From Teichococcus coralli (lineage in GTDB: Bacteria; Pseudomonadota; Alphaproteobacteria; Acetobacterales; Acetobacteraceae): DNA of 64,000 bases. The notes under the pieces were generated by a model. The model was given only the letters and a program-made list of their open reading frames with translations, searched no databases and was not told the DNA's origin. Every line of letters starts with the position of its first letter. The first letter of the stretch is position 1. A program made the position numbers and the translations under genes. Positions 17,515-27,870 of this stretch are shown here, piece after piece. The stretch lies in assembly GCF_009829925.1 (NCBI RefSeq), contig NZ_SNVJ01000011.1, positions 1-64,000 of the forward strand, in the 5' to 3' direction.

Positions 17515-19727
17515 AGCATCTGGCCAATGGTTGCGAGCAACTCGCGCTGGTCGAACTTCTGCTTGGTGATGTAGGCGCCGGCGCCCAGTTCAAGGCCGCG
17601 CCGCATGTCCTCGGAACTGGCTCGCGAGGTCATCAGGATGACCGGGATCGGCGCCAGCCGCGGGTCGTTCTTCAGCGCCTGCAGCAGGCTGAAGCCGTCC
17701 ATGCGCGGCATCTCGACATCGGCGACGATCAGGTCCACCAGCGCCTCGCCGCCGCGCAGCCGGTTCAGCGCGTCCAGCCCGTCCACGCTGAGCAGCACGC
17801 GGAAGCCCTGCGCCTCCAGGATGCTCTTCTCCAGCGTGCGGGTGGTGATCGAATCGTCCACCACCAGGATCGTGGCCGCCTCTCGCGTCTCCTGCGCCGG
17901 CAGCAGGCCGAGCCCGGCGGCGGCGAGCCGCCCCTCGTCGCGCAGCCAGCGGCCCACCAGCCCTTCCGGGCTCAGCACCAGGGCCGGCGCCGCCGTTCCC
18001 AGCGGCACGGCGCCCACCACGAGGTCGCCCTCCAGCCCGGGGGCATCCACCGCATCCACCATCAGCGTGCGCACGTCGTACAGCGCGTCCACCGCCAGCG
18101 CGCAGCGGCGCTCGCCGCTGCGCAGCAGCACGGCGGTGACATGCGCATCCTCCACCGGGATGGGGCTTGCGGCCTGGCCGAGCAGGTTTGGCAGAGCGAT
18201 CATCGGGGCGATAACGTCGCGTCCCCCCGCTTCGATGCGCAGAACAGGCTTGCCCTCGACGGTTTCCACCGCCGTCGTGCGCAGGCGCAACAGGCGCTCG
18301 ATCCCGCGGCTTGGCAGCCCGTAGGTCTGCCCGCCCGCGCCGAACAGCAGCACCGGCTCGCGGGCGGCGGAAAGCGGCACGGCGATCTCGATCTCGGCGC
18401 CCCAGGGGCGGCGCGGGCGCAGCGTGGCGCTGCCGCGCAGGCGGCGCGCCGTCTCCGCCACCACCGAAAGCCCCATGCCGCGGCCGGAAAGCCGGTCCAC
18501 CGCCAGGCTGGTGGAGAAGCCCGGCTCGAACACCAGCGACAGCACGCGGTCGGGCGGCGGCGGCGGCTGGTCGGCGGTGCGCGGCGGCAACAGGCCGCGC
18601 TGCACCGCCACCGCCTCGATGCGCTCCAGGTCCGGGCCATGGCCGTCGTCGAACACCGTCAGCACCAGCAGGCCGCCGCGCGTGGCCAGCCGCAGGCCGA
18701 TCTCGGCCTCCGCCGGCTTGCTCCGGGCGGCGCGCTCCTCCGGCCCGTCCAGCCCGTGGCTGACAGCGTTGCGCAGAAGGTGGGTGGCCGGGTCCTTCAG
18801 CGCCTGCAGCACCCGGCGGTCAACCTGCAGGTCAAGCCCTTCGAGCCGCACCGCGGCCTCCCGCCCGGCCTCGCGCACCAGCTCGCGAGCCATGCGGCCG
18901 AGCGAGCCGAGCACCGCCTCGGCGGGAACCAGGGTGATGCGCTCCACCCGCTGCCGCAGGGCGCCGAGGGCAGCCTCCACGTCCCAGGCGCGGCCGCGCT
19001 GCTCCCGCCCGAGCCGGGTCACGTGGCGCTGCAGGCGCGTGAGGTCCCGCTCGAAGTCGCGCGCCCGGCCACCGGCCGCCGCCTCGCGCGGCCGGGCCTC
19101 CCAGGCACGCCGGAGACCACGGATCTCCGCCTCCAGCGCGCGCAGCTCACCGCCGAGCACCGCCTGCCCCTCCAGCGCCTCGGCCAGCGCCTGCACGGCC
19201 CCCGCCAGGCTTTCCACCTGCCCGGCATTCACCCGCAGGTATTCCACCGCGGCGCCGCCCGCCTCCGCGGCGGCCGGCGCCTCCGGCAGGGGCGAAACCG
19301 GCAGGGGCGCCGGCGCCGCGGGCACGGCTTGCTCCGGCGGGGCCTCCTCGCGGCCGAGCAGCCGGTCCAGCGCCTGCTCGGCCGCCCGGGGCGGTTCGGA
19401 AGGCGCGCCGCCCTGCAACGCCGCCACATGGCCCTCGATGCCGTCCAGCCCGAGCTGGATCGCCGCCAGCGTTTCCGGACCCAGCGTCAGCCCGCCCTCG
19501 CCGACGCGGCTGAACACCGTCTCCAGCCGGTGCGCCATTTCCTCCACGGCCGGCAGGTCCACCGCCCGCGCCGCGCCCTTCAGGCTGTGCGCGCGGCGGA
19601 ACACGTCCCGCAGGTCGAAGGGCTGGCCGCTCTCCACCGCCGCCAGCGCGGCGCGGATGGCCTGCAGGTGCTCCTGATGCTCGATGCCGAAGGCGGCCAG
19701 CAACTCCTGGCGCAGGTCATCGCTCAT
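17511..19727 (-). CDS. cheA: CheA-type histidine kinase fused to a receiver (WspE-like)
   Basis: It has 738 residues. The P1 Hpt domain carries its phospho-His at residue 47 (RRAHSLKGAARAVD). A Pro/Ala-rich linker (about 110-200) and dimerisation region precede the P4 ATPase (HLLRNAVSHGLDGPEER, FDDGHGPDLE, GRGMGLSVVAET), a CheW-like P5 domain and a C-terminal receiver (ILVVDDSITTRTLEKS; LIVADVEMPRMDG). No P2 is recognised. The ATG at 19727 follows GGAGGG at good spacing. The frame stays open upstream through seven 15-base repeats (MAGWx)n, so a longer form from ATG 19865 is formally possible. Confidence 0.92.
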   Translation of the reverse strand: MSDDLRQELLAAFGIEHQEHLQAIRAALAAVESGQPFDLRDVFRRAHSLKGAARAVDLPAVEEMAHRLETVFSRVGEGGLTLGPETLAAIQLGLDGIEGHVAALQGGAPSEPPRAAEQALDRLLGREEAPPEQAVPAAPAPLPVSPLPEAPAAAEAGGAAVEYLRVNAGQVESLAGAVQALAEALEGQAVLGGELRALEAEIRGLRRAWEARPREAAAGGRARDFERDLTRLQRHVTRLGREQRGRAWDVEAALGALRQRVERITLVPAEAVLGSLGRMARELVREAGREAAVRLEGLDLQVDRRVLQALKDPATHLLRNAVSHGLDGPEERAARSKPAEAEIGLRLATRGGLLVLTVFDDGHGPDLERIEAVAVQRGLLPPRTADQPPPPPDRVLSLVFEPGFSTSLAVDRLSGRGMGLSVVAETARRLRGSATLRPRRPWGAEIEIAVPLSAAREPVLLFGAGGQTYGLPSRGIERLLRLRTTAVETVEGKPVLRIEAGGRDVIAPMIALPNLLGQAASPIPVEDAHVTAVLLRSGERRCALAVDALYDVRTLMVDAVDAPGLEGDLVVGAVPLGTAAPALVLSPEGLVGRWLRDEGRLAAAGLGLLPAQETREAATILVVDDSITTRTLEKSILEAQGFRVLLSVDGLDALNRLRGGEALVDLIVADVEMPRMDGFSLLQALKNDPRLAPIPVILMTSRASSEDMRRGLELGAGAYITKQKFDQRELLATIGQML

Positions 19728-19760
19728 GGGCAACCCTCCGGGCCATGCCGCCGAGGCCAT

Positions 19761-19865
19761 ATCCCAACCGGCCATGCCCCAACCCGCCATATCCCAACCG
19801 GCCATATCCCAACCGGCCATATGCCAACCGGCCATGCCCCAACCGGCCATGCCCCAACCGGCCAT
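19761..19865 (-). repeat. 15-bp minisatellite (MAGWx)7 upstream of and in frame with cheA
   Basis: Seven exact-length 15-base units occupy 19761-19865. Read on the minus strand, each is ATGG-C-GGTTGG plus a variable last codon, encoding Met-Ala-Gly-Trp-(Gly/His/Asp). All ATGs are in frame with cheA with no stop between. Changes in copy number would keep the frame. The unit could be a translated N-terminal extension, a stack of weak initiation sites, or a leader spacer. Confidence 0.85.
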
Positions 19866-19940
19866 GCCGCACCGGGCGGGGGGCGGCGGGCATCGGGGCC
19901 ATGGCGGGGCGGCGGCGCATGGGGCGGCGCATGGGGCGGT

Positions 19941-21617
19941 TCAGAAGCGGTAGCGGTCGGCCAGCCCGACCAGCCGCTCGGAAAGCTGCGACAGGTTGGC
20001 CGCCGCGGTGTCGAGCTGCCGCGTGCCGGCGGCCGTCTGCTGGCTTGCCTGACGGATGTTCTGCAGCGCGCTCATCACCTGCTCGATGCCGAGCTGCTGC
20101 TGGTTGGTGCTGGCGACGATCTGCTGGAAGGTCTGCACGCTCTCCTGGATGCGGCCGGTGATCTCGGTGATCGTGGTGTGGGTGGTGTCGGTGCGCCGCC
20201 GCCCCGCCGCCACGCGCTTCACCGCCTCCTCGGTGAGCATGACGGAGGAATTGATGCCGCGCTGGATGTCGCCCAGGATCGAGCGCACCTGCCCGGTGGC
20301 CTCCTTGGCCTGGTCGGCCAGCGTCTTCATCTCGGCGGCGACCACGGCGAAGCTGCGCCCCTGCTCGCCGGCGGCGGCGGCCTCGATCGCCGCGTTCAGC
20401 GCCAGCAGGTGGCTGCGCTCCGAGATGTCGTTCACCGTGGCGATGATCTCGCCGATCGCCTGGGTCTTCTCCGAGAGCGCGACGATGTTGCTGGCCACCG
20501 CCTCCGCCTGCTCGCGGATCTGCTCCATCGCCCGCACCGTCTCGTCCACCGCCTTCAGGCCGGCGGTGGAGGTCTGCGCGGTGGCCTGGGCGGAGGCGAT
20601 CACCTCCTGCGCGCGCTTGCCGATCTGCACGCCGGAATGGGTGATCTCGTCCACCGTGGCGGCGGTCTCCTGCACGGCGGCGAGCTGCTCCTCGACGCTC
20701 GCCGCCTGCTCCTGCGTGCTGGCGCGGATCTCGGCGGCCGAGGCGTTGAGGTTCTCGGTCGCCTCGCGGCTCTGCCGGGCGAGCTGGCGCAGCCCCTCGA
20801 CCATGGCGTTGAGCGTGACGCCGAGCCGTCCCAGCTCGTCCGGCCCGGTCACCGCCGCCTCGCCGGTCAGGTCGCCGCGCCCGATGCGCTCGACGAAGCT
20901 CATGAAGGTGGCCAGCGGCTGGGTGATCGAGCGGCGGATCAGCAGGGTGATGGCGATGCCGAGCACCACCGCCCCGATCAGCACCAGGATCACGGAGAAG
21001 CGGCTGTCCTGGTAGATCTCCCGCCCGCGCGCCTGGCCGTCGGCGATCACGGCGTTCAGCGTCTCCTGCACGGCCTCGGTCAGGCGGTCGAAGGCGGTGC
21101 GGCTGGCGACGATGGCCTCCCCGGCGGCGACGGCGGCGGCCAGGTCATTGGCGCGGATGGCCTGGAGCTGCGTCTGCGTGTGGTCGCGGATCTGCCGCAG
21201 CGCCGCGGCCGCCTGGTTCAGCTGCTGGCCGATGCGTTGCCAGCCGCCCCCCCGGTCGCTGGAGACCGCCTGCGCGGCGTTGCGGCTGGCGGCCGCCTGC
21301 ATCTGCTGCAGGATCGTCTCGCCTTCCGCCGCGGCGCGCGCCCAGGATTGCGACAGGTCGTCCGCCGGCACCTCGCGGCCGAGCCCGCGCAGCAGGAAGC
21401 GCGACAGGTTGCGGCTGCGGCTGTCCTGCATGGCGCTCTCGGCGTCGCGCAGCTCCATCAGGTGGCGCAGCATTCCCAGGTCCCGCGTGACGATGGTCTC
21501 GGTGGCCTGGGTGACGACGCTGATCTGGTTCAGGCTGTACAGGCCGAGCCCGATGAGCAGCAGCGTGATGGCCATGAAGCCGGCGAGGATTCGGTTGGCG
21601 ATGCTCAAGTTCGTCAC
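19941..21617 (-). CDS. Methyl-accepting chemotaxis protein (WspA-like)
   Basis: It has 558 residues. TM1 (about 9-31, ILAGFMAITLLLIGLGLYSL) is followed by a periplasmic four-helix-bundle-like region (about 32-205), TM2 (about 207-228, ILVLIGAVVLGIAITLLI), HAMP (RSITQPLATFMSFVERIGRG) and a signalling domain. The hairpin tip reads NDISERSHLLALNAAIEAAAAGEQGRSF (interrupted here), and FAVVAAEMKTLADQAKEAT follows. It is the only receptor of this operon. The GTG start overlaps the cheW stop (GTGA). A 213-base gap with the minisatellite separates it from cheA. Confidence 0.92.
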   Translation of the reverse strand: MTNLSIANRILAGFMAITLLLIGLGLYSLNQISVVTQATETIVTRDLGMLRHLMELRDAESAMQDSRSRNLSRFLLRGLGREVPADDLSQSWARAAAEGETILQQMQAAASRNAAQAVSSDRGGGWQRIGQQLNQAAAALRQIRDHTQTQLQAIRANDLAAAVAAGEAIVASRTAFDRLTEAVQETLNAVIADGQARGREIYQDSRFSVILVLIGAVVLGIAITLLIRRSITQPLATFMSFVERIGRGDLTGEAAVTGPDELGRLGVTLNAMVEGLRQLARQSREATENLNASAAEIRASTQEQAASVEEQLAAVQETAATVDEITHSGVQIGKRAQEVIASAQATAQTSTAGLKAVDETVRAMEQIREQAEAVASNIVALSEKTQAIGEIIATVNDISERSHLLALNAAIEAAAAGEQGRSFAVVAAEMKTLADQAKEATGQVRSILGDIQRGINSSVMLTEEAVKRVAAGRRRTDTTHTTITEITGRIQESVQTFQQIVASTNQQQLGIEQVMSALQNIRQASQQTAAGTRQLDTAAANLSQLSERLVGLADRYRF

Positions 21618-22168
21618 GCTCCGGAGGGTACGGCAGGCGCCATGAAGGGTTGCAGCAGCCGGTGGGGGTCGATCAGCCCGAGCAGGGCGTGCCGGCCGCC
21701 GGCCAGTTCGGGAGGGGCAAGGGCATGGCCGGTGACGGCCCGCTCGACCGGGCGGCCGGGGTCCGGCAGCGGCGCGACCTCCGCCACGGCGGCCACGCGC
21801 TCCACCCGCAGGGCGAAGCGGCGGGAGCCGGCCGCGCGCAGCAGCAGCACATGGCCGCCCTCCGCTTGCGGTGCCGCGCGGCCGAGCGCCAGCGCCAGGT
21901 CGAGCAGGCAGACCATCTGCCCGGCATGGCTGAACAGGCCGAGCACCGCGGGCAGCGCGCCGGCCACCGGCGCCCAGGCCACCGGCGGCAGCACCTGCGC
22001 GACCGCCTCCAGCGGCAGGCCGTAGAACTCGTCGCCGAGCTGGCAGGCCAGCACCCGCAGCCGGGTCCCGGCCGGGGCTGCCGCCCCGCGCGCGGCGAGC
22101 AGCCGCGTGCGCTGCTCCAGGATGCGCGCCGCCCGCTGGGGAGGAACGATGACGCCGCGGTTCGGCAT
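21614..22168 (-). CDS. CheW-like coupling protein (second copy; WspD position)
   Basis: It has 184 residues. The CheW fold spans about 40-175: LRVLACQLGDEFYGLPLEAVAQVLPP, LGLFSHAGQMVCLLDLALAL and HVLLLRAAGSRRFALRVERV (read as separate strands). An N-terminal extension of about 35 residues (PPQRAARILEQRTRLLAARG) precedes it. It links the MCP to CheA. Its ATG overlaps the cheR stop by one base (TGATG), and its stop overlaps the mcp GTG. Confidence 0.88.
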   Translation of the reverse strand: MPNRGVIVPPQRAARILEQRTRLLAARGAAAPAGTRLRVLACQLGDEFYGLPLEAVAQVLPPVAWAPVAGALPAVLGLFSHAGQMVCLLDLALALGRAAPQAEGGHVLLLRAAGSRRFALRVERVAAVAEVAPLPDPGRPVERAVTGHALAPPELAGGRHALLGLIDPHRLLQPFMAPAVPSGA

Positions 22169-23622
22169 CAGGAATTCCGCACCGGGCCAAGCGTCTCAAG
22201 GTGCAGCCGCGCCGCGGTGCGAAGCTCCTGCGCCGTCATTCCATCTCCCTCCTCCAGCGCCGCATCGCCCGGCAGGCTCATGGCGATGCGCGACGCCACC
22301 GCCAGGGCCCTGCGGCCCGCGGCGGCGCGGCCCTCATCTAGCAACAACAGCCCAAGCTGGTAATGCGCCATGATGAAGTCGCCGCGCAGGTAGAGGGCGC
22401 GGCGGAAGGCCTGCTCCGCCGCCGCCGGCCGGCCAAGGGCACGCGCCACCAGACCCTCGTAGTAGTGCAGCGCGGGATGCGTCGGCTCGACGGCCAGCCC
22501 GGCGCGGCAGGCCTCCTGGGCGCCGGCCAGATCCCCCCGGTCGGCCCGGAGGCGCGCCTCCTCCAGCAGCGCCCCGACCGCGGGCGCCGCCGCCGGCTGC
22601 GGCGCGGCAGGCCGGGGCGGCAAGGGGTGCGGGACGGGCGGGACCGCCAGGGGAGCCCAGACAGACGGCGCGACGGGCGGCGCGAAAGGCGGCGCGACGG
22701 GCGAGGCGGCCAGCGGCGCCGCGGCAGGCGGGGAGGATGGCAGCGCCCCCCCGCCACGCCGGTAGGCGATGGTGCCCGGCAGGTTCACCACCTCCAGGAA
22801 CCGCGTGAAGGCCGGGTTGGGCTCGGCATGGCCAAGCAGCATCCAGCCGCCCGCGTTCAGCCGCTCCGCCAGGGCGTGCACCAGCCGCTCCACCACCTCG
22901 GGATGGAAGTAGATGAGGACGTTGCGGCACAGGATCAGGTCGAACTCGGTGAGCTGCAGCGGCGCGCCGGCGTCGAGCAGGCTCAGCAGGTTGTGCCGCT
23001 CGAAACGCACCATCGCGCGGTGCTGCGGGCGCAGCGCCCAGTGGCGGCCATCGGTATCGGGGGTGAAGTCGCGCGCCACCTCCTCGGGCGGCAGGCTGCG
23101 CAGCGCCCAGCGGCTGTACAGGCCACGCCGGGCCACCTGCAGCACCGCCTCGTTCAGGTCGGTGCCGGTCAGGCTGATCCGCCATTGCGGCAGCGCCTCG
23201 CCCAGCAGGCGGCGCAGCAGGATGGCGACGGAATAGGGCTCCGCCCCGCTGGCGCAGCCGGCGCTCCAGATCCGCAGGCGGCGCGTCGCCGCGTTGCGCG
23301 CGATGATGTCGGGCAGGATGGTTCCCTGCAGCGCCGCGAACTGCTCGGCATAGCGAAAGAAGAAGGTCTCGCCGATGGTGATCGCCGCAACCAGCGCCGC
23401 CCATTCCTCCTCGCCGGCGACGGGGTCCTTCAGCCGCTCGACATAAGCCGCGGTGCCGGGAAGGCCGGTTTCGCGCAGCCGGCGCCGCACCCGTTCCCAG
23501 AGCAGCGTGTCCTTGTCCTGGTAGTAGAAATGCCCGGTACGGGCGATCACCATCGACTTCAGGCGCAGGAAATCCGCGTCCGGGATGAAGGCCGGGGTGA
23601 AGGGACCGGGCGCGCGGGGCAT
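22168..23622 (-). CDS. cheR: CheR methyltransferase with C-terminal TPR region (WspC-like)
   Basis: It has 484 residues. The CheR N-domain (about 10-90, FLRLKSMVIARTGHFYYQDK) is followed by the SAM-binding domain (about 95-270: GETFFFRYAEQFAAL, RIWSAGCASGAEPYSVA, LTGTDLNEAVL, FDLILCRNVLIYF). A Pro/Ala-rich linker (about 285-365) leads to TPR helices (about 370-470). It methylates glutamates of the MCP. A TPR tail on CheR is typical of WspC/FrzF-type alternative systems, not flagellar CheR. It is coupled to both flanking cheW genes by TGATG overlaps. Confidence 0.92.
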   Translation of the reverse strand: MPRAPGPFTPAFIPDADFLRLKSMVIARTGHFYYQDKDTLLWERVRRRLRETGLPGTAAYVERLKDPVAGEEEWAALVAAITIGETFFFRYAEQFAALQGTILPDIIARNAATRRLRIWSAGCASGAEPYSVAILLRRLLGEALPQWRISLTGTDLNEAVLQVARRGLYSRWALRSLPPEEVARDFTPDTDGRHWALRPQHRAMVRFERHNLLSLLDAGAPLQLTEFDLILCRNVLIYFHPEVVERLVHALAERLNAGGWMLLGHAEPNPAFTRFLEVVNLPGTIAYRRGGGALPSSPPAAAPLAASPVAPPFAPPVAPSVWAPLAVPPVPHPLPPRPAAPQPAAAPAVGALLEEARLRADRGDLAGAQEACRAGLAVEPTHPALHYYEGLVARALGRPAAAEQAFRRALYLRGDFIMAHYQLGLLLLDEGRAAAGRRALAVASRIAMSLPGDAALEEGDGMTAQELRTAARLHLETLGPVRNS

Positions 23623-24137
23623 CAGCCCGCGCCGGCCCATTCGGCGAGCCGGGCCTGGGCGTTCTCCCGCAGGGCCTCCAGGGCGGCCTTTTCCTGCGCC
23701 AGCAGGATGCGCTCCACCGCCAGCAGGTGCACGAAGCCTTCCGGCATCTCGATCTCGGCCACGGCGCAGCCATTGGGCGTGGCCTCCGGCGCCAGCGGCC
23801 GGAGCTGCCCCCGCGGGATGCGCTGGAGGTCGAGCGCGCGGTCCACCAGCAGGCCGAGGGGCCCTTCCCGCCCCGCCGCCACCACAACATGCCGGTACAG
23901 CGCCGCCTCCCCCTCCGCGCCTTCCGCCGCGAGCCCGAACAGCCGCATCAGGTCGAGCACCGGCAGCGCCCCGCCGCCGAGGTTCAGGAAGCCGGCGAGC
24001 GGGCGCGGCAGGCCGGGCGGCCGCCACAGCCGGGGCAGCGGCAGGATCTCCCGCACCTCGGCGCCCGGCAGCGCGCAGGTCCGGCTGCCAAGCCGCAGCA
24101 ACAGGTAAGGTTCGGCGGAAGGGACGGCGAGGCTCAC
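23622..24137 (-). CDS. CheW-like coupling protein (first gene of the operon; WspB position)
   Basis: It has 171 residues with a CheW fold starting near residue 10 (EPYLLLRLGSRTCALPGAEV), then GFLNLGGGALPVLDLMRLFGL and PLGLLVDRALDLQRIP. It heads the minus-strand operon. The 131 bases to the divergent hydratase gene must hold the operon promoter; no clear consensus is visible. Two different CheW proteins flanking a TPR-CheR is the Wsp gene order. Confidence 0.85.
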   Translation of the reverse strand: MSLAVPSAEPYLLLRLGSRTCALPGAEVREILPLPRLWRPPGLPRPLAGFLNLGGGALPVLDLMRLFGLAAEGAEGEAALYRHVVVAAGREGPLGLLVDRALDLQRIPRGQLRPLAPEATPNGCAVAEIEMPEGFVHLLAVERILLAQEKAALEALRENAQARLAEWAGAG

Positions 24138-24268
24138 GGTCGACGAATCCTGGACGGCGTCCTGGTTATCACCGCCGCAAGAGAGCCGCCAGCCATCCGG
24201 GCCGCCCCTCTCGACGCCGCCGCCGGGCCTCGCCAGGATGGCGCGCCAGTTCCCGGAGGACCCGCCCC

Positions 24269-25021
24269 ATGGCTTTTGACGCCGCCGCCGCCGCCGCCGC
24301 CCTGCTACAGGCCCGCCGGACCCGCATCTGGCTGGAGGCCCTTCCCGAAGGCGCCCGGCCGGCCGACATGGAGGAGGTCCAGGCCATCCAGGCCCTGGTG
24401 GCGGCGGAGCTGGGCCCCCTCGCGGGCTGGAAGGTCGGCGCCGCCAGCCCGGACGCCGAGCCGGGCTGCGCGCCGCTGCACGCGCAGAACCTCCGCTTCG
24501 ACGCCACGCCCTTCCGCGCCGCCGACTTCAACATCACCGGCATCGAGGCCGAGATCGGCTACCGCATGGGGGCCGACCTGCCGCCGCGCGACGCGCCCTA
24601 CTCGCGCGAGGAGGTGATGGCCGCCATCGCCACCATGCACCCCACCATCGAGATCGTGGACACGCGCTTCGTCAGCCTGGGCCTCGACCCGCTGAGCCAT
24701 TCGGCGGACCAGACCAGCCACGGCGCCCTGGTGGTCGGCCCGGCGCTGGCCTACTGGCAGCGCATCGACCCGCCCGCCGTGCCGGTGCGGCTGACCTTCA
24801 ACGGCGAGGTGGCGGTGGAGCACACCGGCGGCAACTCCGCCGGCGAGCCGATCCGGCTGGTGCAGTGGCTCGCCAACACCGGCGCCCGGCGCTACGGCGG
24901 GCTCAAGGCCGGCATGGTGATCACCACCGGAAGCTGCACGGGCAACATCCTGGTCCCGCCAGGCACCAGGGTGCGGGCGGAGTTCCAGGGCGTCGGCAGC
25001 GTGGAAACCGAGATCCAGTAA
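24269..25021 (+). CDS. 2-keto-4-pentenoate hydratase/oxaloacetate decarboxylase family protein (MhpD-like)
   Basis: This 250-residue member of the fumarylacetoacetate-hydrolase superfamily (MhpD/DmpE branch) has GWKVGAAS, the metal-binding acidic segment FNITGIEAEIGYRMG, MHPTIEIVDTRF and VITTGSCTGNI near the C-terminus. Relatives hydrate 2-oxopent-4-enoate in meta-cleavage pathways. No other pathway gene is adjacent, so the substrate is uncertain. The ATG at 24269 lies nine bases after GGAGGA. Its TAA stop overlaps the A tract of the following terminator-like element. Confidence 0.87.
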   Translation: MAFDAAAAAAALLQARRTRIWLEALPEGARPADMEEVQAIQALVAAELGPLAGWKVGAASPDAEPGCAPLHAQNLRFDATPFRAADFNITGIEAEIGYRMGADLPPRDAPYSREEVMAAIATMHPTIEIVDTRFVSLGLDPLSHSADQTSHGALVVGPALAYWQRIDPPAVPVRLTFNGEVAVEHTGGNSAGEPIRLVQWLANTGARRYGGLKAGMVITTGSCTGNILVPPGTRVRAEFQGVGSVETEIQ

Positions 25022-25051
25022 AAAAGCCCGGGGGAAGGAATTCCCCCGGAC
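25020..25051 (-). terminator. Rho-independent terminator for the sigma factor transcript
   Basis: On the minus strand a GGGGG/CCCCC hairpin (arms 25029-25037 and 25042-25050) is followed by seven T (the A tract at 25020-25026). The T tract overlaps the stop codon of the convergent hydratase gene. Confidence 0.7.
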
Positions 25052-25147
25052 CCCCATCTTTTCTCTTCGCGTTTCCCGCGCGGGCGGGAAGCGCAGCCCC
25101 AACTGGCAAAAGGAAGATGGGGGGCTCGGGGGGAATTCCTGCCCCCC
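25027..25147. repeat. Intergenic palindromic element, copy A2 (ends present, short core)
   Basis: Hairpins with AATTC centres lie at both ends (25029-25050 and about 25128-25147). They flank CCCCCATCTTTTCTC and the inverted GGAAGATGGGGGG. The usual core with GCCGGGGCTGC is replaced by a CGCGGGCGGG stretch. It lies between convergent genes. Confidence 0.65.
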
Positions 25148-25158
25148 AAACTCTTTCC

Positions 25159-26982
<1,824 letters not shown>

Positions 26983-27290
26983 TGATTCACCTGCACTTCA
27001 TTCTGGGGGACCGCACAGGTCCCGGAACCCTGCCCTCGTCCTTGCCCCACAAAGAGCCCCGCACCACGCCGGAAAGCGCGGAGCGAGCGAGGGACAGGCT
27101 AGGGGATTGGCGTCACCGCCAGGTGGCCGCCGCATGATTTAGGGAGTGTAGCGCCTTTGAAACACCCCCCCTGCCGCCCTTTGCCGGGGCGGCGCGTTGC
27201 CGCCTCAAGGGGAGAGGCCGTAACGAAGCTCGAGCTGGCCGGAGGCGGCTTGCCGCGAGCCGGCGGAGGGGAAGAAGCGCAGCAGCACCG
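26983..27290. other. 308-base gap upstream of the sigma factor gene
   Basis: The gap holds the leader and promoter of the sigma gene (minus strand) and the space after the toxin gene. No open frame with coding-like composition, no convincing -35/-10 pair and no strong hairpin with a T tract was found. A G/C-run near 27160-27172 is the only marked sequence. Confidence 0.5.
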
Positions 27291-27581
27291 TCATGCCCGT
27301 TGCTCCCCGCCCCCGCCGATGCGGATCAGCGCCACCCGGCCGGCCTCATCCAGGGCGTAGCGCAGCACCAGGCCGATCCCGGCGAGCGGCACGAGCAGCT
27401 CGCGCCGCCCGGTGCCGTCGCCCATCGGGCGGCCCAGCATCGCCTCCTCCGCGAGGCGCCGTGTCACGCGGATGACCGCCTGCGCGGCGCGGCGCGCGGC
27501 CTCCGGGCTGCGGGCGCGCAGGTCATCGAGAAGACGGTCGAGATCGGCCACCGCCTCGGGCAGCCATACCAGCTTTGCCAT
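27291..27581 (-). CDS. ParE/RelE-family toxin
   Basis: This 96-residue protein has the RelE/ParE fold: MAKLVWLPEAVADLDRLLDD at the start, a helical SPEAARRAAQAVIRVTRRLA segment, then GTGRRELLVPLAGIGLVLRY and the strand VALIRIGGGGEQ. Such toxins block gyrase (ParE) or cleave mRNA on the ribosome (RelE); the subtype cannot be settled. The ATG at 27581 is 13 bases after the stop of an antitoxin-like gene, the usual antitoxin-first order. Confidence 0.82.
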   Translation of the reverse strand: MAKLVWLPEAVADLDRLLDDLRARSPEAARRAAQAVIRVTRRLAEEAMLGRPMGDGTGRRELLVPLAGIGLVLRYALDEAGRVALIRIGGGGEQRA

Positions 27582-27594
27582 GGGATCCGGCCGA

Positions 27595-27870
27595 TCACCG
27601 CCCCGGAAGGGGGCGGCTGCCTTCCGTGCCGAAACTGTCGAGCCATTCCTCGACGGCCTGCTGGGCCACAGCCTCCTCCGAAAGGCGGAACCGCTCCCAG
27701 CGCGCCAGATCCTCCCGCCTTTCCTGCTCATAGCCTTCTTCGCGAGCCAGGAACTCGAGCACGGCCTTCTTCATCAGCCAGTGCGGCGAGCGGTCGCGCG
27801 CCCGGCCAAGCGCCTGGAGCCGCTGACGCGTCGCTTCATCCAGCTTGAGCGCGAGGCTGCTCGACAACAC
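27595..27870 (-). CDS. Antitoxin-like protein with CopG/RHH-type N-terminus
   Basis: It has 91 residues. The N-terminal part (LALKLDEATRQRLQALGRAR, then SPHWLMKKAVLEFL) looks like a ribbon-helix-helix DNA-binding unit; the C-terminal half (about 45-91) is acidic and would wrap the toxin. The GTG at 27870 is chosen for an upstream GGAG and because it sits just before the RHH strand; the frame is open further upstream. The 299 bases to the divergent DUF2786 gene carry A/T-richer words (TATAGAG, GGTATGA) that may be its promoter. Confidence 0.78.
   Translation of the reverse strand: MLSSSLALKLDEATRQRLQALGRARDRSPHWLMKKAVLEFLAREEGYEQERREDLARWERFRLSEEAVAQQAVEEWLDSFGTEGSRPLPGR

Noticed and set aside
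17508-22025. A 1505-codon open frame on the plus strand opposite the chemosensory genes
   Set aside because: It is antisense to cheA, mcp and cheW, rich in His/Arg/Gln with no domain, and results from GC-saturated third positions. The minus-strand genes have clear catalytic motifs.
12804-24137. Flagellar chemotaxis operon
   Set aside because: No cheY, cheD or flagellar genes; the TPR-CheR, two CheW and CheA-REC order is that of Wsp-type systems.
27157-27360. A 67-codon plus-strand frame before the sigma factor
   Set aside because: It overlaps the toxin gene antisense, has no ribosome site and shows no recognisable protein features.
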